Source of the DNA: Anaerolineae bacterium
Lineage (GTDB): Bacteria; Chloroflexota; Anaerolineae; DRVO01
Assembly: GCA_012719195.1 (NCBI GenBank)
Contig: JAAYAV010000002.1
Coordinates: 1-14,487, forward strand
Direction: 5' to 3'
Length of the DNA stretch: 14,487 nt
Shown here: one piece after another, positions 6,476-14,103 of the stretch
How the letters are laid out: the number at the start of each line of letters is the position of its first letter
Position numbering within the stretch: position 1 is the stretch's first letter
Translations under genes and position numbers: made by a program
Notes under the pieces: generated by a model
What the model was told of the DNA's origin: nothing
Seen by the model: only the letters and a program-made list of their open reading frames with translations
Databases searched by the model: none

Positions 6476-7876
6476 GTGAAGCTCACTTTCGTAGGCGGAG
6501 CCCGGAAGGTCACCGGCTCCATGCATATGCTCCAGGTGAACGGGAGCAGGATTCTGCTGGACTGCGGTCTGACCCACGGGCACCGCGGCGAGGCCTATCA
6601 CGTCAATGTCGAGCAGGCAGCCCTCGGCGGAAAGGCCGACGTCCTCGTCCTCTCCCACGCTCATATCGATCACTCCGGCAACATCCCCACGCTCACTCAG
6701 AAGGGCTTCCACGGCAACATCTGGTGCACGTCGGCCACGCGCGATCTCTGCACCGCTATGCTCCGCGACTCGGCCCATCTCCAGGAAGAGGATGCCGCCT
6801 ACCTCAACCGGCGGAAGGACCGCAAGAAGGAGCCGCGGGTAGAACCGCTCTACACCCGTGCCGATGCCGACGCCAGCATGGACCAGTTCGTCAGCATCAA
6901 CTACGGACGGTCTTTCCCGGTAGCCGACGGAGCCAGCGTCACCTTCCGCGATGCCGGTCACATCCTCGGCTCGGCCCTGACCATCCTGGACCTCGAGGAG
7001 AAGGGCCATCGCGTCCGTCTGGGCTACACCGGCGACCTAGGCCGACCCGATGTGCCCATCCTGCGCGACCCACGGAACATCGAGGATGTGGACTACCTCA
7101 TCATGGAGAGCACCTACGGCGGCCGTCCCAGCCAGAGCCCCGATGAGGCCAAGGCCATATTGCGCCGCACTGTCAACGAGACCTACAACCGCGGTGGCAA
7201 GGTGATCGTCCCCGCCTTCGCCGTGGGCCGCACCCAGGAGATCGTCTACGACCTCTACGTGCTCCGCCAGGAGCGCAAGATTCCCGACCTGCCCATCTTC
7301 GTGGACAGCCCCCTGGCCGTGGATGCCACCGAGATCTTCCGGCTGCATCCGGAGTGCTACGACAAGGAGATGGAAGAGCTGCTGGAGAAGGATCAGTACG
7401 GTCCGCTCGGCCACAACCACGTGCGTTACGTGCGCCGAGTGGATGACTCCAAGGAGCTGAACTTCCTCCGCGAGCCGGCGATTATCATCAGTGCCTCCGG
7501 CATGGCGGAAGGCGGGCGCATCCTGCACCACCTCAAGAACAACCTGGAGGACAAGCGCAACACGGTGCTCTTCGTGGGCTACCAGGCGGAACACACGCTG
7601 GGGCGTCGCATCCAAGAGGGTTCTCCCACCGCTCGCATCTTCGACGAGGAGTACCCGGTGCGGGCGCAGGTGGCCAGCATCCAGGGCTACAGCGCCCACG
7701 CCAGCCATGAGGGGCTCGTTCGCCACGCGGAGAAAGCCGCCGAGACCGGTCGCCTGAAGCGCATCTTCCTCGTGCACGGCGAGGACGAGGCGACCCTCGC
7801 TCTGTCGGCGGCGCTCAAGGAGCGCGGACTACCCGCCGTCTCCGTTCCCGCTCCCCACGAGGAGTTCACCCTGTAG
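6476..7876 (+). CDS. Metallo-beta-lactamase/beta-CASP ribonuclease (CPSF-like)
   Basis: This 466-residue protein has all the expected metal ligands of an RNA-acting metallo-beta-lactamase: HAHIDH (61-66), GHILGSA (His162) and YTGDLG (Asp187). The beta-CASP insert begins near ESTYGGR (211-217) and includes PAFAVGRTQE (246-255) and SGMAEGGR (341-348). The fold returns with GYSAHAS (His408) and VHGE (His435). Members such as Thermus TTHA0252 are zinc-dependent RNA endo- or exonucleases, so a cytoplasmic RNA-processing or decay role is likely. It is shorter than RNase J and lacks that family's C-terminal region. The GTG start has GAGGAG seven bases upstream. It is the last gene of the rightward block. 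A structured leader might regulate it. Confidence 0.9.
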   Translation: MKLTFVGGARKVTGSMHMLQVNGSRILLDCGLTHGHRGEAYHVNVEQAALGGKADVLVLSHAHIDHSGNIPTLTQKGFHGNIWCTSATRDLCTAMLRDSAHLQEEDAAYLNRRKDRKKEPRVEPLYTRADADASMDQFVSINYGRSFPVADGASVTFRDAGHILGSALTILDLEEKGHRVRLGYTGDLGRPDVPILRDPRNIEDVDYLIMESTYGGRPSQSPDEAKAILRRTVNETYNRGGKVIVPAFAVGRTQEIVYDLYVLRQERKIPDLPIFVDSPLAVDATEIFRLHPECYDKEMEELLEKDQYGPLGHNHVRYVRRVDDSKELNFLREPAIIISASGMAEGGRILHHLKNNLEDKRNTVLFVGYQAEHTLGRRIQEGSPTARIFDEEYPVRAQVASIQGYSAHASHEGLVRHAEKAAETGRLKRIFLVHGEDEATLALSAALKERGLPAVSVPAPHEEFTL

Positions 7877-7898
7877 GGCGCGTTTCCTTGACGCACAA

Positions 7899-7920
7899 GG
7901 CCCCGACTCCCGTCGGGGCC
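7899..7920. terminator. Strong hairpin, probably a shared terminator for convergent genes
   Basis: A perfect nine-pair stem, GGCCCCGAC and GTCGGGGCC, closes a four-base TCCC loop. It lies 22 bp after the beta-CASP stop and 43 bp after the C39-like gene's stop on the other strand. CTTTCATT follows on the plus strand and TTGTG on the minus strand, so termination should be better for rightward transcription. Confidence 0.75.
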
Positions 7921-7963
7921 CTTTCATTGGCGCTCGCCACCCCTCCCGCTCCAGGCCCCGCGA

Positions 7964-9187
7964 TTATCCAACCTCCTCCAGCGCCATGAGCGCCGGCCGG
8001 TACCCGGGGTTGAGCGCCAGGGCGCGCTCGAACGCAGCTCGAGCCGCATCGGCCTCGCCGCGACCGGCCAGAGCCCGGCCCCGCCAGTACCACACTTCCT
8101 CGATCTGGTCCGTCAGCGCCATGACCTGGTCGGAGAAGCGGATGACCGTGTCGTGCTCCCCCTGCTCGTAGAAGGCCTGGTACGGCTCGAACTGGTACCA
8201 GAGCATGCGCTTGGGCCAGCCGATGGCCTCCGCTTGCCGGTAGGCCTCTGTCGCCTCCGCCATGCGACCGAGGTGGGTCAGGCTGGAGCCGAGGTTGAAC
8301 CATGCGAACACGTCGTCGGGCCGCGCCGCCACTTCGGCCTCGGCATGCGCCAGGGCCGCCTCCCACATCGCCGGCGTGCCAACCTCGGGGCCCACAATGC
8401 CGCGCACCACCGGTTCCAGCGCCGGGTCGTACACCACCACATAGACGCGGTTGAAGGCGGGCCACAGACTCTCCACCTCATCGTAAGGGGTCGCCAGCCC
8501 CAGGTAGGGGTCGGCACCGCGCAGGTTCACCGTATCGTAGGAGTCGTAGACGATCCAGTGTCGGGCCGCGTCGTTGTAGCCCACCAGTAGCCGGTAGTGC
8601 CCCATGCCGTCGCCGGGCTCGGGCTCGTGCCAGGTCTCGATGATGACCGGTATGCCGTTGCTCAGCAGCAGCCGCAACTGCTCCGCCGTGCCGTCGTAGC
8701 CCACCAGCGCCTGCAGCCCCTGCGCCCGGGCGAAATTGGCCAACTCCTCCGGACTCACGTTCTTGTCGTCTGGGTTAGGTCGCAGGACGGCGGCGATGTC
8801 CGTCTGGGTGAGGTCAAGGCCGCAGTAGCTCAGGTACATCGAGAGCGTAGCCGGGCCGCAGTTGTTCCACGTCTGCCAGGCATGCACCACGCCCGTCAGC
8901 TCCACCGCGGGCTCGACCGGGCGGAAGGCGGGCGTCGGCGTGGGGCTCGGGGTAGGGCTCGGAGTGGCGCTGGCCGTCGCCGTTGGAGTGAAGGTGGAGA
9001 CAGCGGGTGCGATGGGCGAAGGCACTGAGGACGGTCCGGCCGGCTCGTACGGCGCGGTCTGAGTGCTGGGAACCGTCTGGATCACTCGAGAGAGAATGGT
9101 GTCGACGTAGCTTGAGGCCAGGCAGGCCGTTCCAAAAAAGGCTGCCGTCGCCAGGAGCGCCAGCAGCAACTGAGTCGATCGCGTCAC
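7964..9187 (-). CDS. Exported C39-like papain-fold protein with C-terminal TPR repeats
   Basis: This 407-residue protein starts with a hydrophobic export segment (about 6-26), then a Pro/Thr/Ser stalk (about 50-87). A C39-like cysteine peptidase domain follows (about 97-255): WNNCGPATLSMYL with Cys110, GMGHYRLLVGYN with His197, and WIVYDSYD with Asp215, the usual triad order. TPR-type helices fill 270-407, for example DDVFAWFNLGSSLTHLGRMA and ALAGRGEADAARAAFERALA. It is not the double-glycine leader peptidase fused to an ABC transporter. GTAC at 19-22 is a poor lipobox, so membrane anchoring or secretion are both possible. The GTG start at 9187 overlaps the upstream TGA, suggesting translational coupling; a GTG at 9229 is an alternative. 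It is the last gene of the surface operon. The target is unknown. Confidence 0.8.
   Translation of the reverse strand: MTRSTQLLLALLATAAFFGTACLASSYVDTILSRVIQTVPSTQTAPYEPAGPSSVPSPIAPAVSTFTPTATASATPSPTPSPTPTPAFRPVEPAVELTGVVHAWQTWNNCGPATLSMYLSYCGLDLTQTDIAAVLRPNPDDKNVSPEELANFARAQGLQALVGYDGTAEQLRLLLSNGIPVIIETWHEPEPGDGMGHYRLLVGYNDAARHWIVYDSYDTVNLRGADPYLGLATPYDEVESLWPAFNRVYVVVYDPALEPVVRGIVGPEVGTPAMWEAALAHAEAEVAARPDDVFAWFNLGSSLTHLGRMAEATEAYRQAEAIGWPKRMLWYQFEPYQAFYEQGEHDTVIRFSDQVMALTDQIEEVWYWRGRALAGRGEADAARAAFERALALNPGYRPALMALEEVG
8927..8995 (-). repeat. Low-complexity Pro/Thr/Ser-coding tract in the C39-like gene
   Basis: This stretch encodes short PT, PS and TA repeats between the export segment and the C39-like domain. 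It is likely an extended cell-wall-spanning stalk. Its repetitive DNA may vary in length between strains. Confidence 0.7.
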
Positions 9188-10056
9188 GGGGCGTCTTCCC
9201 GCCACAGGGGGTAGTTCAGGTAGGGCCACGGATCGTCGCCGTCGCCGTACCAGCCGAACGGATCCACCGACCGCCAGGCGCCGTCGATGTACCGTTGCAC
9301 CTCAAAGTGCAGGTGCGGCGTCCACGACAGGCCGGTCATGCCGCCGGTGCCCAGTAGGTCCCCCTCAGCCACGATCTGCCCCTGGTAGACGGCGATGCCG
9401 TCGTCGGCGAAGTGGAGATAGTAGGACCGCAGCCCGTCGTTGGAGTAGTCGCCATCCCCGTTGAGGTCATGGTTGAGAATGACGAAGTTGCCGTTGTACT
9501 TACCCCAGCCCACGTAGGAGACGCGCCCTGCCGCCGGCGCGTAGACGGGCGCGGTGAGGCCGGCAAAGCGCTCCCGGTCGCATGAGTCTCCGGTGCGCCA
9601 GTCTGTGGCGTACTCGTAGTCCACGCCCTTGTGGTTGTCGTACCACATCTCGGCCTGGTCGGGGCAGACGGCCTCGTCGGCGGCCGGCTCAGAGCAGCCC
9701 ACAGTGGCGCCTCCCACGGCCGGGCAGGCGAAGAAGAACCCACCCTGGCTAGTGCGGCCGTCGTAGAACACCACCGAGCCCCGGGTCTGGTCATGGTCGA
9801 AGAGGCCTGCTTCTTCCGCACCCTCCACCACCGGATGGCGGAAGACGGGCGTCCGCTCCAGCGATGGCTGGGGCGCCTCGGTGGGGACCGGTGTGGGAGT
9901 GGAGGTAGCCGTGGGCACTGCCGTCGCCGTAGGGGTGGACGTCGGCGTAGGCGGGGGCCCCGTCTGCGCTAGGGTCGGAAGGAATATGAGCGAGTAGACC
10001 AGGGGGAAAGCAGCCAGTGAAAGGAGCAGACCACGACCGTTACTGGGAACGAACAT
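9184..10056 (-). CDS. Exported M23 (LytM-type) zinc metallopeptidase
   Basis: This 290-residue protein has a hydrophobic segment (about 9-28), a Pro/Thr/Ser stalk (about 33-63) and a C-terminal M23 domain. Zinc ligands are present: HKGVD (His142 and Asp146) and HLH (248-250, with His250 as ligand and His248 as catalytic residue). Flanking motifs VYAPAAGRVSYVGWG and GMTGLSWTPHLHFEV are typical. M23 enzymes cut peptide cross-links in peptidoglycan, outside the membrane. Between these motifs lies DLNGDGDYSNDG (197-208), which resembles a calcium-binding loop and is not a usual M23 element. Four cysteines (111, 121, 131, 159) before the second motif could form disulfides. The ATG start has AGAGG nearby. 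It lies 18 bp after the lipoprotein gene and overlaps the next gene by four bases. Confidence 0.88.
   Translation of the reverse strand: MFVPSNGRGLLLSLAAFPLVYSLIFLPTLAQTGPPPTPTSTPTATAVPTATSTPTPVPTEAPQPSLERTPVFRHPVVEGAEEAGLFDHDQTRGSVVFYDGRTSQGGFFFACPAVGGATVGCSEPAADEAVCPDQAEMWYDNHKGVDYEYATDWRTGDSCDRERFAGLTAPVYAPAAGRVSYVGWGKYNGNFVILNHDLNGDGDYSNDGLRSYYLHFADDGIAVYQGQIVAEGDLLGTGGMTGLSWTPHLHFEVQRYIDGAWRSVDPFGWYGDGDDPWPYLNYPLWREDAP
9868..9960 (-). repeat. Low-complexity Pro/Thr-coding tract in the M23 gene
   Basis: About 31 codons for Pro, Thr, Ser, Ala and Val make a stalk between the membrane segment and the mature domain. It closely resembles the stalk in the neighbouring C39-like gene, so both products are probably held at similar depth in the envelope. 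Confidence 0.7.
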
Positions 10057-10074
10057 CGCCTCTCTCGGTGTGCG

Positions 10075-11622
10075 TCATGGGATGAAGTGAGCCGTGTCCG
10101 TCCCGGCCAGAGCCTCGCCCACAGCCGCGGCCCACTCCGCGGGAAGATCCGAGATCTGTGCCGTGACGCGTCCTGCCTCCGTACGCGCGAAGGTGGGCAA
10201 CCGGCAGTCGCCAACAGACTCCAACGTCGAGACCAGGTACTCCCCGGTCGTCGGATCCAGCATCCAGGTCGAGCCCGGCCCGTACTGGCTCTCGCTCAGG
10301 GCCACCGCTTCTCCCTCGGGCGACCAGCGCGGCGAGTCCAGGCAGAGGCTCTCCTGCGCCAGGATCTCACGCTCTCCGCTATCCAGCGCCACCACTTCCA
10401 GGCTGCACTGCCGGCGGCTGCCGACAACGGCAGGCTCGGTGATGAACGCCACTCGATCGCCGCCGGGACAGAACCGCGGGTAGTTGATGCGCCCGGCACC
10501 CTCTTCCAGCCGCAGCATCTCGCGCCGCTCCCCGGTAGCGAAGTGGTAGGCGACGAGGCGGTGCCCGTCGTCGCTGACGTAGGCAATCCCGCTGCCGTCG
10601 GGCAGCAGGGCCAGGTGCCGTTCCCCGCCGATGGCCTCGCCCGCCTCGGCCAGGGTTATGCGCTGATGCGCCCCAGTGCCTAGGTCGAGCCAGAAGGCGA
10701 GGTTCTGCGCCTCCACAGCCAGCAGCAAATGACTGCTATCCGGGTGCCAATCTATCACCTGCCAGTGAGCCGACTCGTCATCGGGGTGCGGCCGGCCGCT
10801 CTCTGCCAGCGCCAGACCGTACTGCCGGTTGGCGTTCAGCCACTCGCCGGACTCCATATCGAGTAGCAGCAGGGGTCCACCACTCTCGAGGCTGCAGGTC
10901 TCGAGGGCCAGGGTGCGGTAGTCAGGCGAAGGATGCGCCGTGGTCACCAGCCAGGGGAAGTCATCCGCCGAAGGCCGGGAGAACAGCACCGCCTCGGTGA
11001 TCCCGTCTTCCCAGCGCACCAGGCTCTCCACCCTATCGAGGGAGCGCACCCGCACCAACTGGGCGCAAGCGCGGCGGGCCAGCCCTTCGTCGCTGCTCAC
11101 GCTCTCCAGTGTCGCCAAGAGGGATGGGTCGACGCGGCCGCCCGCCATTTGGGACTCCGCCGCCTGAAGCAAGGCCGCCACGCTCGCGTAACCGGAGTCG
11201 CCGGCCGGAAGGCTCAGCCGGTGGAGCCGGCCATCGGCCAGGTTGAGGTAGGCGGTGGCCAAGGCGCCCACGCCGGGACCGGCATCGGACGCCAGGGCCG
11301 CGCTCAGGTCGTCCCACGTCCAGCGACGAAGGGCGGGCGAGAGCCGCTGGGCCTGGCGCAGCAGTGCCTCCAGATAGGCCCGTTCTCCCATGCCGGTCCC
11401 GGCCCGGGTCAGCCGTTCCGCCCAAGCATCGGCTCCCAGCGGTAGGGGCGCGCAGGAGTCGTCGATCGACGGCGCCGGCGAGTACGTGGGATCGGGCGAA
11501 GTCACTGTAGGCGCGGCCGGGCCGGCGCACGCCGTCAGACACACGAGTACCAGGGCGAGAACCGCCAGCCATCGGCGAGCAATACCGGCAGTGATGGCGC
11601 GCCTCTCAGTCCACCGAGACAA
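10075..11622 (-). CDS. Lipoprotein with TolB/WD-like beta-propeller C-terminal half
   Basis: The protein is 515 residues from a TTG start. An Arg-rich n-region and a hydrophobic stretch (about 18-31) end in the lipobox LTAC with Cys32, so it should be lipid-anchored outside the membrane. Residues 55-225 are largely helical and unrecognised. From about 225 onward there are blades of the TolB/WD type, for example VIDWHPDSSHLLLAVEA, LALLPDGSGIAYVSDDGHRL and SPRWSPEGEAVALSE. Such propellers usually bind proteins or ligands rather than catalyse. The start is uncertain. TTG overlaps the upstream small gene by 17 bp with no ribosome site, and GAGAGG lies inside the coding region near the upstream stop, so a later non-canonical start is conceivable. 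It lies 18 bp before the M23 gene. Confidence 0.75.
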   Translation of the reverse strand: MSRWTERRAITAGIARRWLAVLALVLVCLTACAGPAAPTVTSPDPTYSPAPSIDDSCAPLPLGADAWAERLTRAGTGMGERAYLEALLRQAQRLSPALRRWTWDDLSAALASDAGPGVGALATAYLNLADGRLHRLSLPAGDSGYASVAALLQAAESQMAGGRVDPSLLATLESVSSDEGLARRACAQLVRVRSLDRVESLVRWEDGITEAVLFSRPSADDFPWLVTTAHPSPDYRTLALETCSLESGGPLLLLDMESGEWLNANRQYGLALAESGRPHPDDESAHWQVIDWHPDSSHLLLAVEAQNLAFWLDLGTGAHQRITLAEAGEAIGGERHLALLPDGSGIAYVSDDGHRLVAYHFATGERREMLRLEEGAGRINYPRFCPGGDRVAFITEPAVVGSRRQCSLEVVALDSGEREILAQESLCLDSPRWSPEGEAVALSESQYGPGSTWMLDPTTGEYLVSTLESVGDCRLPTFARTEAGRVTAQISDLPAEWAAAVGEALAGTDTAHFIP

Positions 11623-11833
11623 TGGCGCGAGACTGCCGCACGGCGGCGAGCGGAGCCCGCAACACTCGCACGGTCAGAGCTCTGCGGCTCTGCGCCGTGG
11701 CCACGCGGGCACAGACGCGAAACGCATCGCCCAGAGGGGAACCCGTCGCCGCCATGGCTTCGGCCAGCGCCTCGCACTCGGCGGCGCTCAAGTTAACGGT
11801 AACCGCGCCTTGCTCGAATCCGATCACCTTCAT
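11606..11833 (-). CDS. Small 75-residue protein of unknown function, first gene of the surface operon
   Basis: I do not recognise this protein. It begins MKVIGFEQGAVTVNLSAAEC, then a predicted helix (about 16-30, ECEALAEAMAATG), and an Arg/Val/Ala-rich C-terminal third ending SRAIVSVD. There is no signal peptide, so it is probably cytoplasmic. Two cysteines (20 and 41) are not in an evident metal motif. The ATG is well supported by AAGGAGGG five bases upstream, and a possible promoter lies 29 bp upstream of the start. Its 3' end overlaps the TTG start of the lipoprotein by 17 bp. Its place at the head of three exported genes suggests a regulator or an assembly helper. That is inference only. 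Confidence 0.65.
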   Translation of the reverse strand: MKVIGFEQGAVTVNLSAAECEALAEAMAATGSPLGDAFRVCARVATAQSRRALTVRVLRAPLAAVRQSRAIVSVD

Positions 11834-11861
11834 ACAACCCTCCTTACAACACGACAACATC

Positions 11862-11890
11862 ATTATCCCTAGGCCTGCTACAGGGAGCAA
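11862..11890 (-). promoter_or_regulatory. Probable promoter of the surface operon
   Basis: On the minus strand GATAAT (11862-11867, five of six consensus bases) is preceded by TTGCTC (11885-11890) at 17 bp. The predicted start is near 11855, about 22 bases before the ATG of the small gene. The -35 is weak. Confidence 0.5.
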
Positions 11891-11911
11891 TTCCCCGCCG
11901 GCAGCGCCCCT

Positions 11912-13117
11912 CTACGATCCCTCGTCCATCACGTCGGCCATGGCGATGCGCTCGGCCAACTCCATGCTCCAATCCTGCTGGATCGGTCCCAGTATGTCGT
12001 GGTAACGGTCCAGGTTGGCGCGATCCACATCACGGCCCTCGGCCAGCGCCTTGATGACCTCGGCCATGTAGAGGAAGTTGCGGACCGGGATGTCAGGGGG
12101 CACGCCGTGATCCACCATAGGCACGTACCCGCCCAGTTCCAGCAGCTCGGGCACTTTGCTCATCACCTCTTGCTTGACGCGGGCGAAGTCAAAGCGCAGC
12201 TCGCGCTTGTCAATGCCGCCGAAGTGGACGATCTCCCGGCCGAAGCGCTTGCGGTAGGCCAGTGGGTCGTTGCCGGCGGCGATCTCGGTGGGCCAGGAGC
12301 CGTCAAAGCCAACATCGATCCAGATGGGAATGAGCTCGCTCACGTGGCCGTCACTATCCACCACGATGTTCTTGACGCCCGCCTTGCGGAAGGCGTCGTT
12401 GATGCGGCGGTAGTGCGGGGCCATGAAGCGGCGCACCATGGCGGGCGAGATCATTGAGGCGGTCTTGTAGGCCATGTCCTCGCTGATGATGACGAAGTCC
12501 ATCTCCAGCTCGGCCACGCCCGGCTGCTCGAAGGTGGCAATGGTGAAGTCGGCCACGAACTCGAACATCTCCTCCACGAAGGCCGGCTCGTCCAGGAACA
12601 TGGTGCAGAGCCGCTCGAAGCCAACCCAGTCACGCACCCGCCAGAAGGGCCCGTAGACCGTGCCGCGCAGCACGTGCGCGCGCGGCGGCTTGTTGGCGGC
12701 CACGTAGCCGGCCCAGTCGCTACCGAACCGGCCGGGGGCGTCGGGGCGATAGCGCTCTGCCATGCGGCGGAAGTCGGCGCGCGTCTTGACGGGGAAGTCC
12801 ACCCACGTCCGGGTGACGAAGCCAGGCGTGACAGGGTTGACCTGATCCAGGCGGGTGGTGCCGAGCTCGTCGATCCAGATGCGCTTGTCACCGTGCACTT
12901 CCAGCGTCACTTCCTCGAAGCGGGGCAGCGGCAGCATGTCAATGGGCACGCCGCGCCAGTCGTCGTAGCCGATCTCGCGGTGCAGACTCACGTCCGGCTT
13001 CAGGCCCTGGTAACGCCATGCGGAGAGGGTGGCCTGCCGCGGCCCCCCGAAGGAGTACGGCACGCGGTCGGGGCGGCCGAAGGCCATCGTCTGGAGGAAT
13101 CGCTCGCGGTCGGTCAT
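11912..13117 (-). CDS. UroD-like (uroporphyrinogen decarboxylase superfamily) protein, not HemE
   Basis: This 401-residue protein has the TIM-barrel signatures of the UroD superfamily: MTDRERFLQTMAFGRPDRVP at the start, IVVDSDGHVSELIPIW (251-266), HFGGIDKREL (298-307) and GGYVPMVDHGVPPDIP (329-344). It lacks the conserved N-terminal arginine motif of true uroporphyrinogen decarboxylase. It also has only one cysteine (171), so the H-x-C zinc motif of the corrinoid methyltransferases MtaA and MtbA is absent. It therefore belongs to the large uncharacterised branch often found with demethylation or carbohydrate genes, and its substrate is unknown. The ATG at 13117 is chosen over an in-frame start 44 codons upstream because AGGAG lies eight bases before it. 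No corrinoid protein gene is adjacent. Confidence 0.82.
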   Translation of the reverse strand: MTDRERFLQTMAFGRPDRVPYSFGGPRQATLSAWRYQGLKPDVSLHREIGYDDWRGVPIDMLPLPRFEEVTLEVHGDKRIWIDELGTTRLDQVNPVTPGFVTRTWVDFPVKTRADFRRMAERYRPDAPGRFGSDWAGYVAANKPPRAHVLRGTVYGPFWRVRDWVGFERLCTMFLDEPAFVEEMFEFVADFTIATFEQPGVAELEMDFVIISEDMAYKTASMISPAMVRRFMAPHYRRINDAFRKAGVKNIVVDSDGHVSELIPIWIDVGFDGSWPTEIAAGNDPLAYRKRFGREIVHFGGIDKRELRFDFARVKQEVMSKVPELLELGGYVPMVDHGVPPDIPVRNFLYMAEVIKALAEGRDVDRANLDRYHDILGPIQQDWSMELAERIAMADVMDEGS

Positions 13118-13214
13118 CGGCGGCACTCCTGGAAGCTGTGATGGCATGAAGCCGGCTGCCGGGGCAGAGCGGATGAGCGGCCGAGCGCGCCGGGGGTAAG
13201 GGGAGACGGAAAGC

Positions 13215-13242
13215 GCCCGGAAACCACTCATGGCCTCCGGGC
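13215..13242 (-). terminator. Hairpin between the kinase-like and UroD-like genes
   Basis: Arms GCCCGGA (13215-13221) and TCCGGGC (13236-13242) pair, with an inner CCA/TGG stem inside the loop. Reading leftward, GCTTTCCGTCTCC follows, a weak T-rich tail. It lies 17 bp after the kinase-like gene's stop and probably ends or attenuates its transcript. Confidence 0.5.
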
Positions 13243-13259
13243 ACCTCACGTGGGCGAGA

Positions 13260-13958
13260 CTAGGCCCCGCGCTCTACGAATGTGGCCGCCTTCACTATCA
13301 GATCGACGGCTTGGTCAATGCTCAGCCAACTGGTGTTAACCGTCAGGTGGTAAAGGGACGGGCGCTGCCAGTCAGCTCCGAAGTAGCGGCGGATGTAGCG
13401 AGACCGCTCCTCGTCGAAGGCACGCACGGAACTGGCCGCATCCTGACGATCCAGCTTCTCGCCCTCGGCCACGCGCTGGATGCGGTCCGCCAGGGAGCCG
13501 CAGACGAACACGTTGAGAACGCCCGGCCGGCCGCCAAGGATGCACTGCCCGCCGCGACCGACCAGCACGGCGTGGGGCTGCTCCTCCACGATCCTCTCCA
13601 GCACCTGGCTCATCACCGCCACGTAAGCGTCGTCGGTGCCCACCGCCTGGCGCAAGAGCGAGTCTTCCTCACCCACCGCCGTCTGCTTGGGTGGCGCATA
13701 GCGCGGCCAGGGCTGCAGCCCGGCCGACAGTGGACCGGTCACTGCGTCTAGGATGCGCCGGGCCAGACCGGGCACCTCCTGCTGGGGCACCGGTGGAGCG
13801 GGCGGCTCGCTTGCCTCCGGCACGTGCAGGCCGGCGAACTGAAGGGCCATGTCGATGAGCTCCCGGTCCAGGTACCGACCGCCCAGCCGCTCGGCCACAA
13901 GATGCCCGATCTCGGTGCCGAAAGCCCCATGCTCACGAGAGATGGTTACAACTGCCAC
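13260..13958 (-). CDS. Cytidylate-kinase-like protein (AAA/P-loop kinase family)
   Basis: This 232-residue protein starts MAVVTISREHGAFGTEIGHL, the pattern of the cytidylate-kinase-like family, where the phosphate-binding loop is glycine-rich without the classical GK[ST]. VLVGRGGQCIL (131-141), VFVCGSLADRIQRV and the end SLYHLTVNTSWLSIDQAVDL (201-220) are also typical. The usual family loop GSGG is replaced by GAFG. A Pro-rich insert (about 47-92) lies before the conserved core. The family is thought to phosphorylate nucleotides, but few members have been tested. The start is GTG with GGGGAGGT seven bases upstream. It is preceded by a plausible promoter and separated from the next gene by 142 bp and a hairpin, so it may be its own unit. 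Confidence 0.82.
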   Translation of the reverse strand: MAVVTISREHGAFGTEIGHLVAERLGGRYLDRELIDMALQFAGLHVPEASEPPAPPVPQQEVPGLARRILDAVTGPLSAGLQPWPRYAPPKQTAVGEEDSLLRQAVGTDDAYVAVMSQVLERIVEEQPHAVLVGRGGQCILGGRPGVLNVFVCGSLADRIQRVAEGEKLDRQDAASSVRAFDEERSRYIRRYFGADWQRPSLYHLTVNTSWLSIDQAVDLIVKAATFVERGA

Positions 13959-14074
13959 GGTGCACCTCCCCTATCGCTAACGCCGCCAGGACTCCAGGCT
14001 AACCACACTGCAGGGCCCAGGCCGTGTCATTCCGCCGGAGCCGCCGTCGCGGCAGCGAATCATCCTGCACCCTC

Positions 14075-14103
14075 ATTGTAACCCGCCGCACCGACCTTAT
14101 CCA
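14075..14103 (-). promoter_or_regulatory. Possible promoter for the kinase-like gene
   Basis: On the minus strand TACAAT (14075-14080) and TGGATA (14098-14103) are 17 bp apart, matching five and four of six consensus bases. The start would be near 14068, about 110 bases before the GTG. The 200-bp gap between the nitroreductase stop and this gene holds nothing else that I can support. Confidence 0.45.

Noticed and set aside
9188..9229. Earlier GTG start for the C39-like protein
   Set aside because: It has no ribosome site and would put 14 extra residues before the export segment; the 9187 start gives the common stop-start overlap.
11912..13117. HemE (haem biosynthesis) for the UroD-like gene
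   Set aside because: The conserved N-terminal arginine/glutamine motif of true uroporphyrinogen decarboxylase is absent, and no haem gene is nearby.
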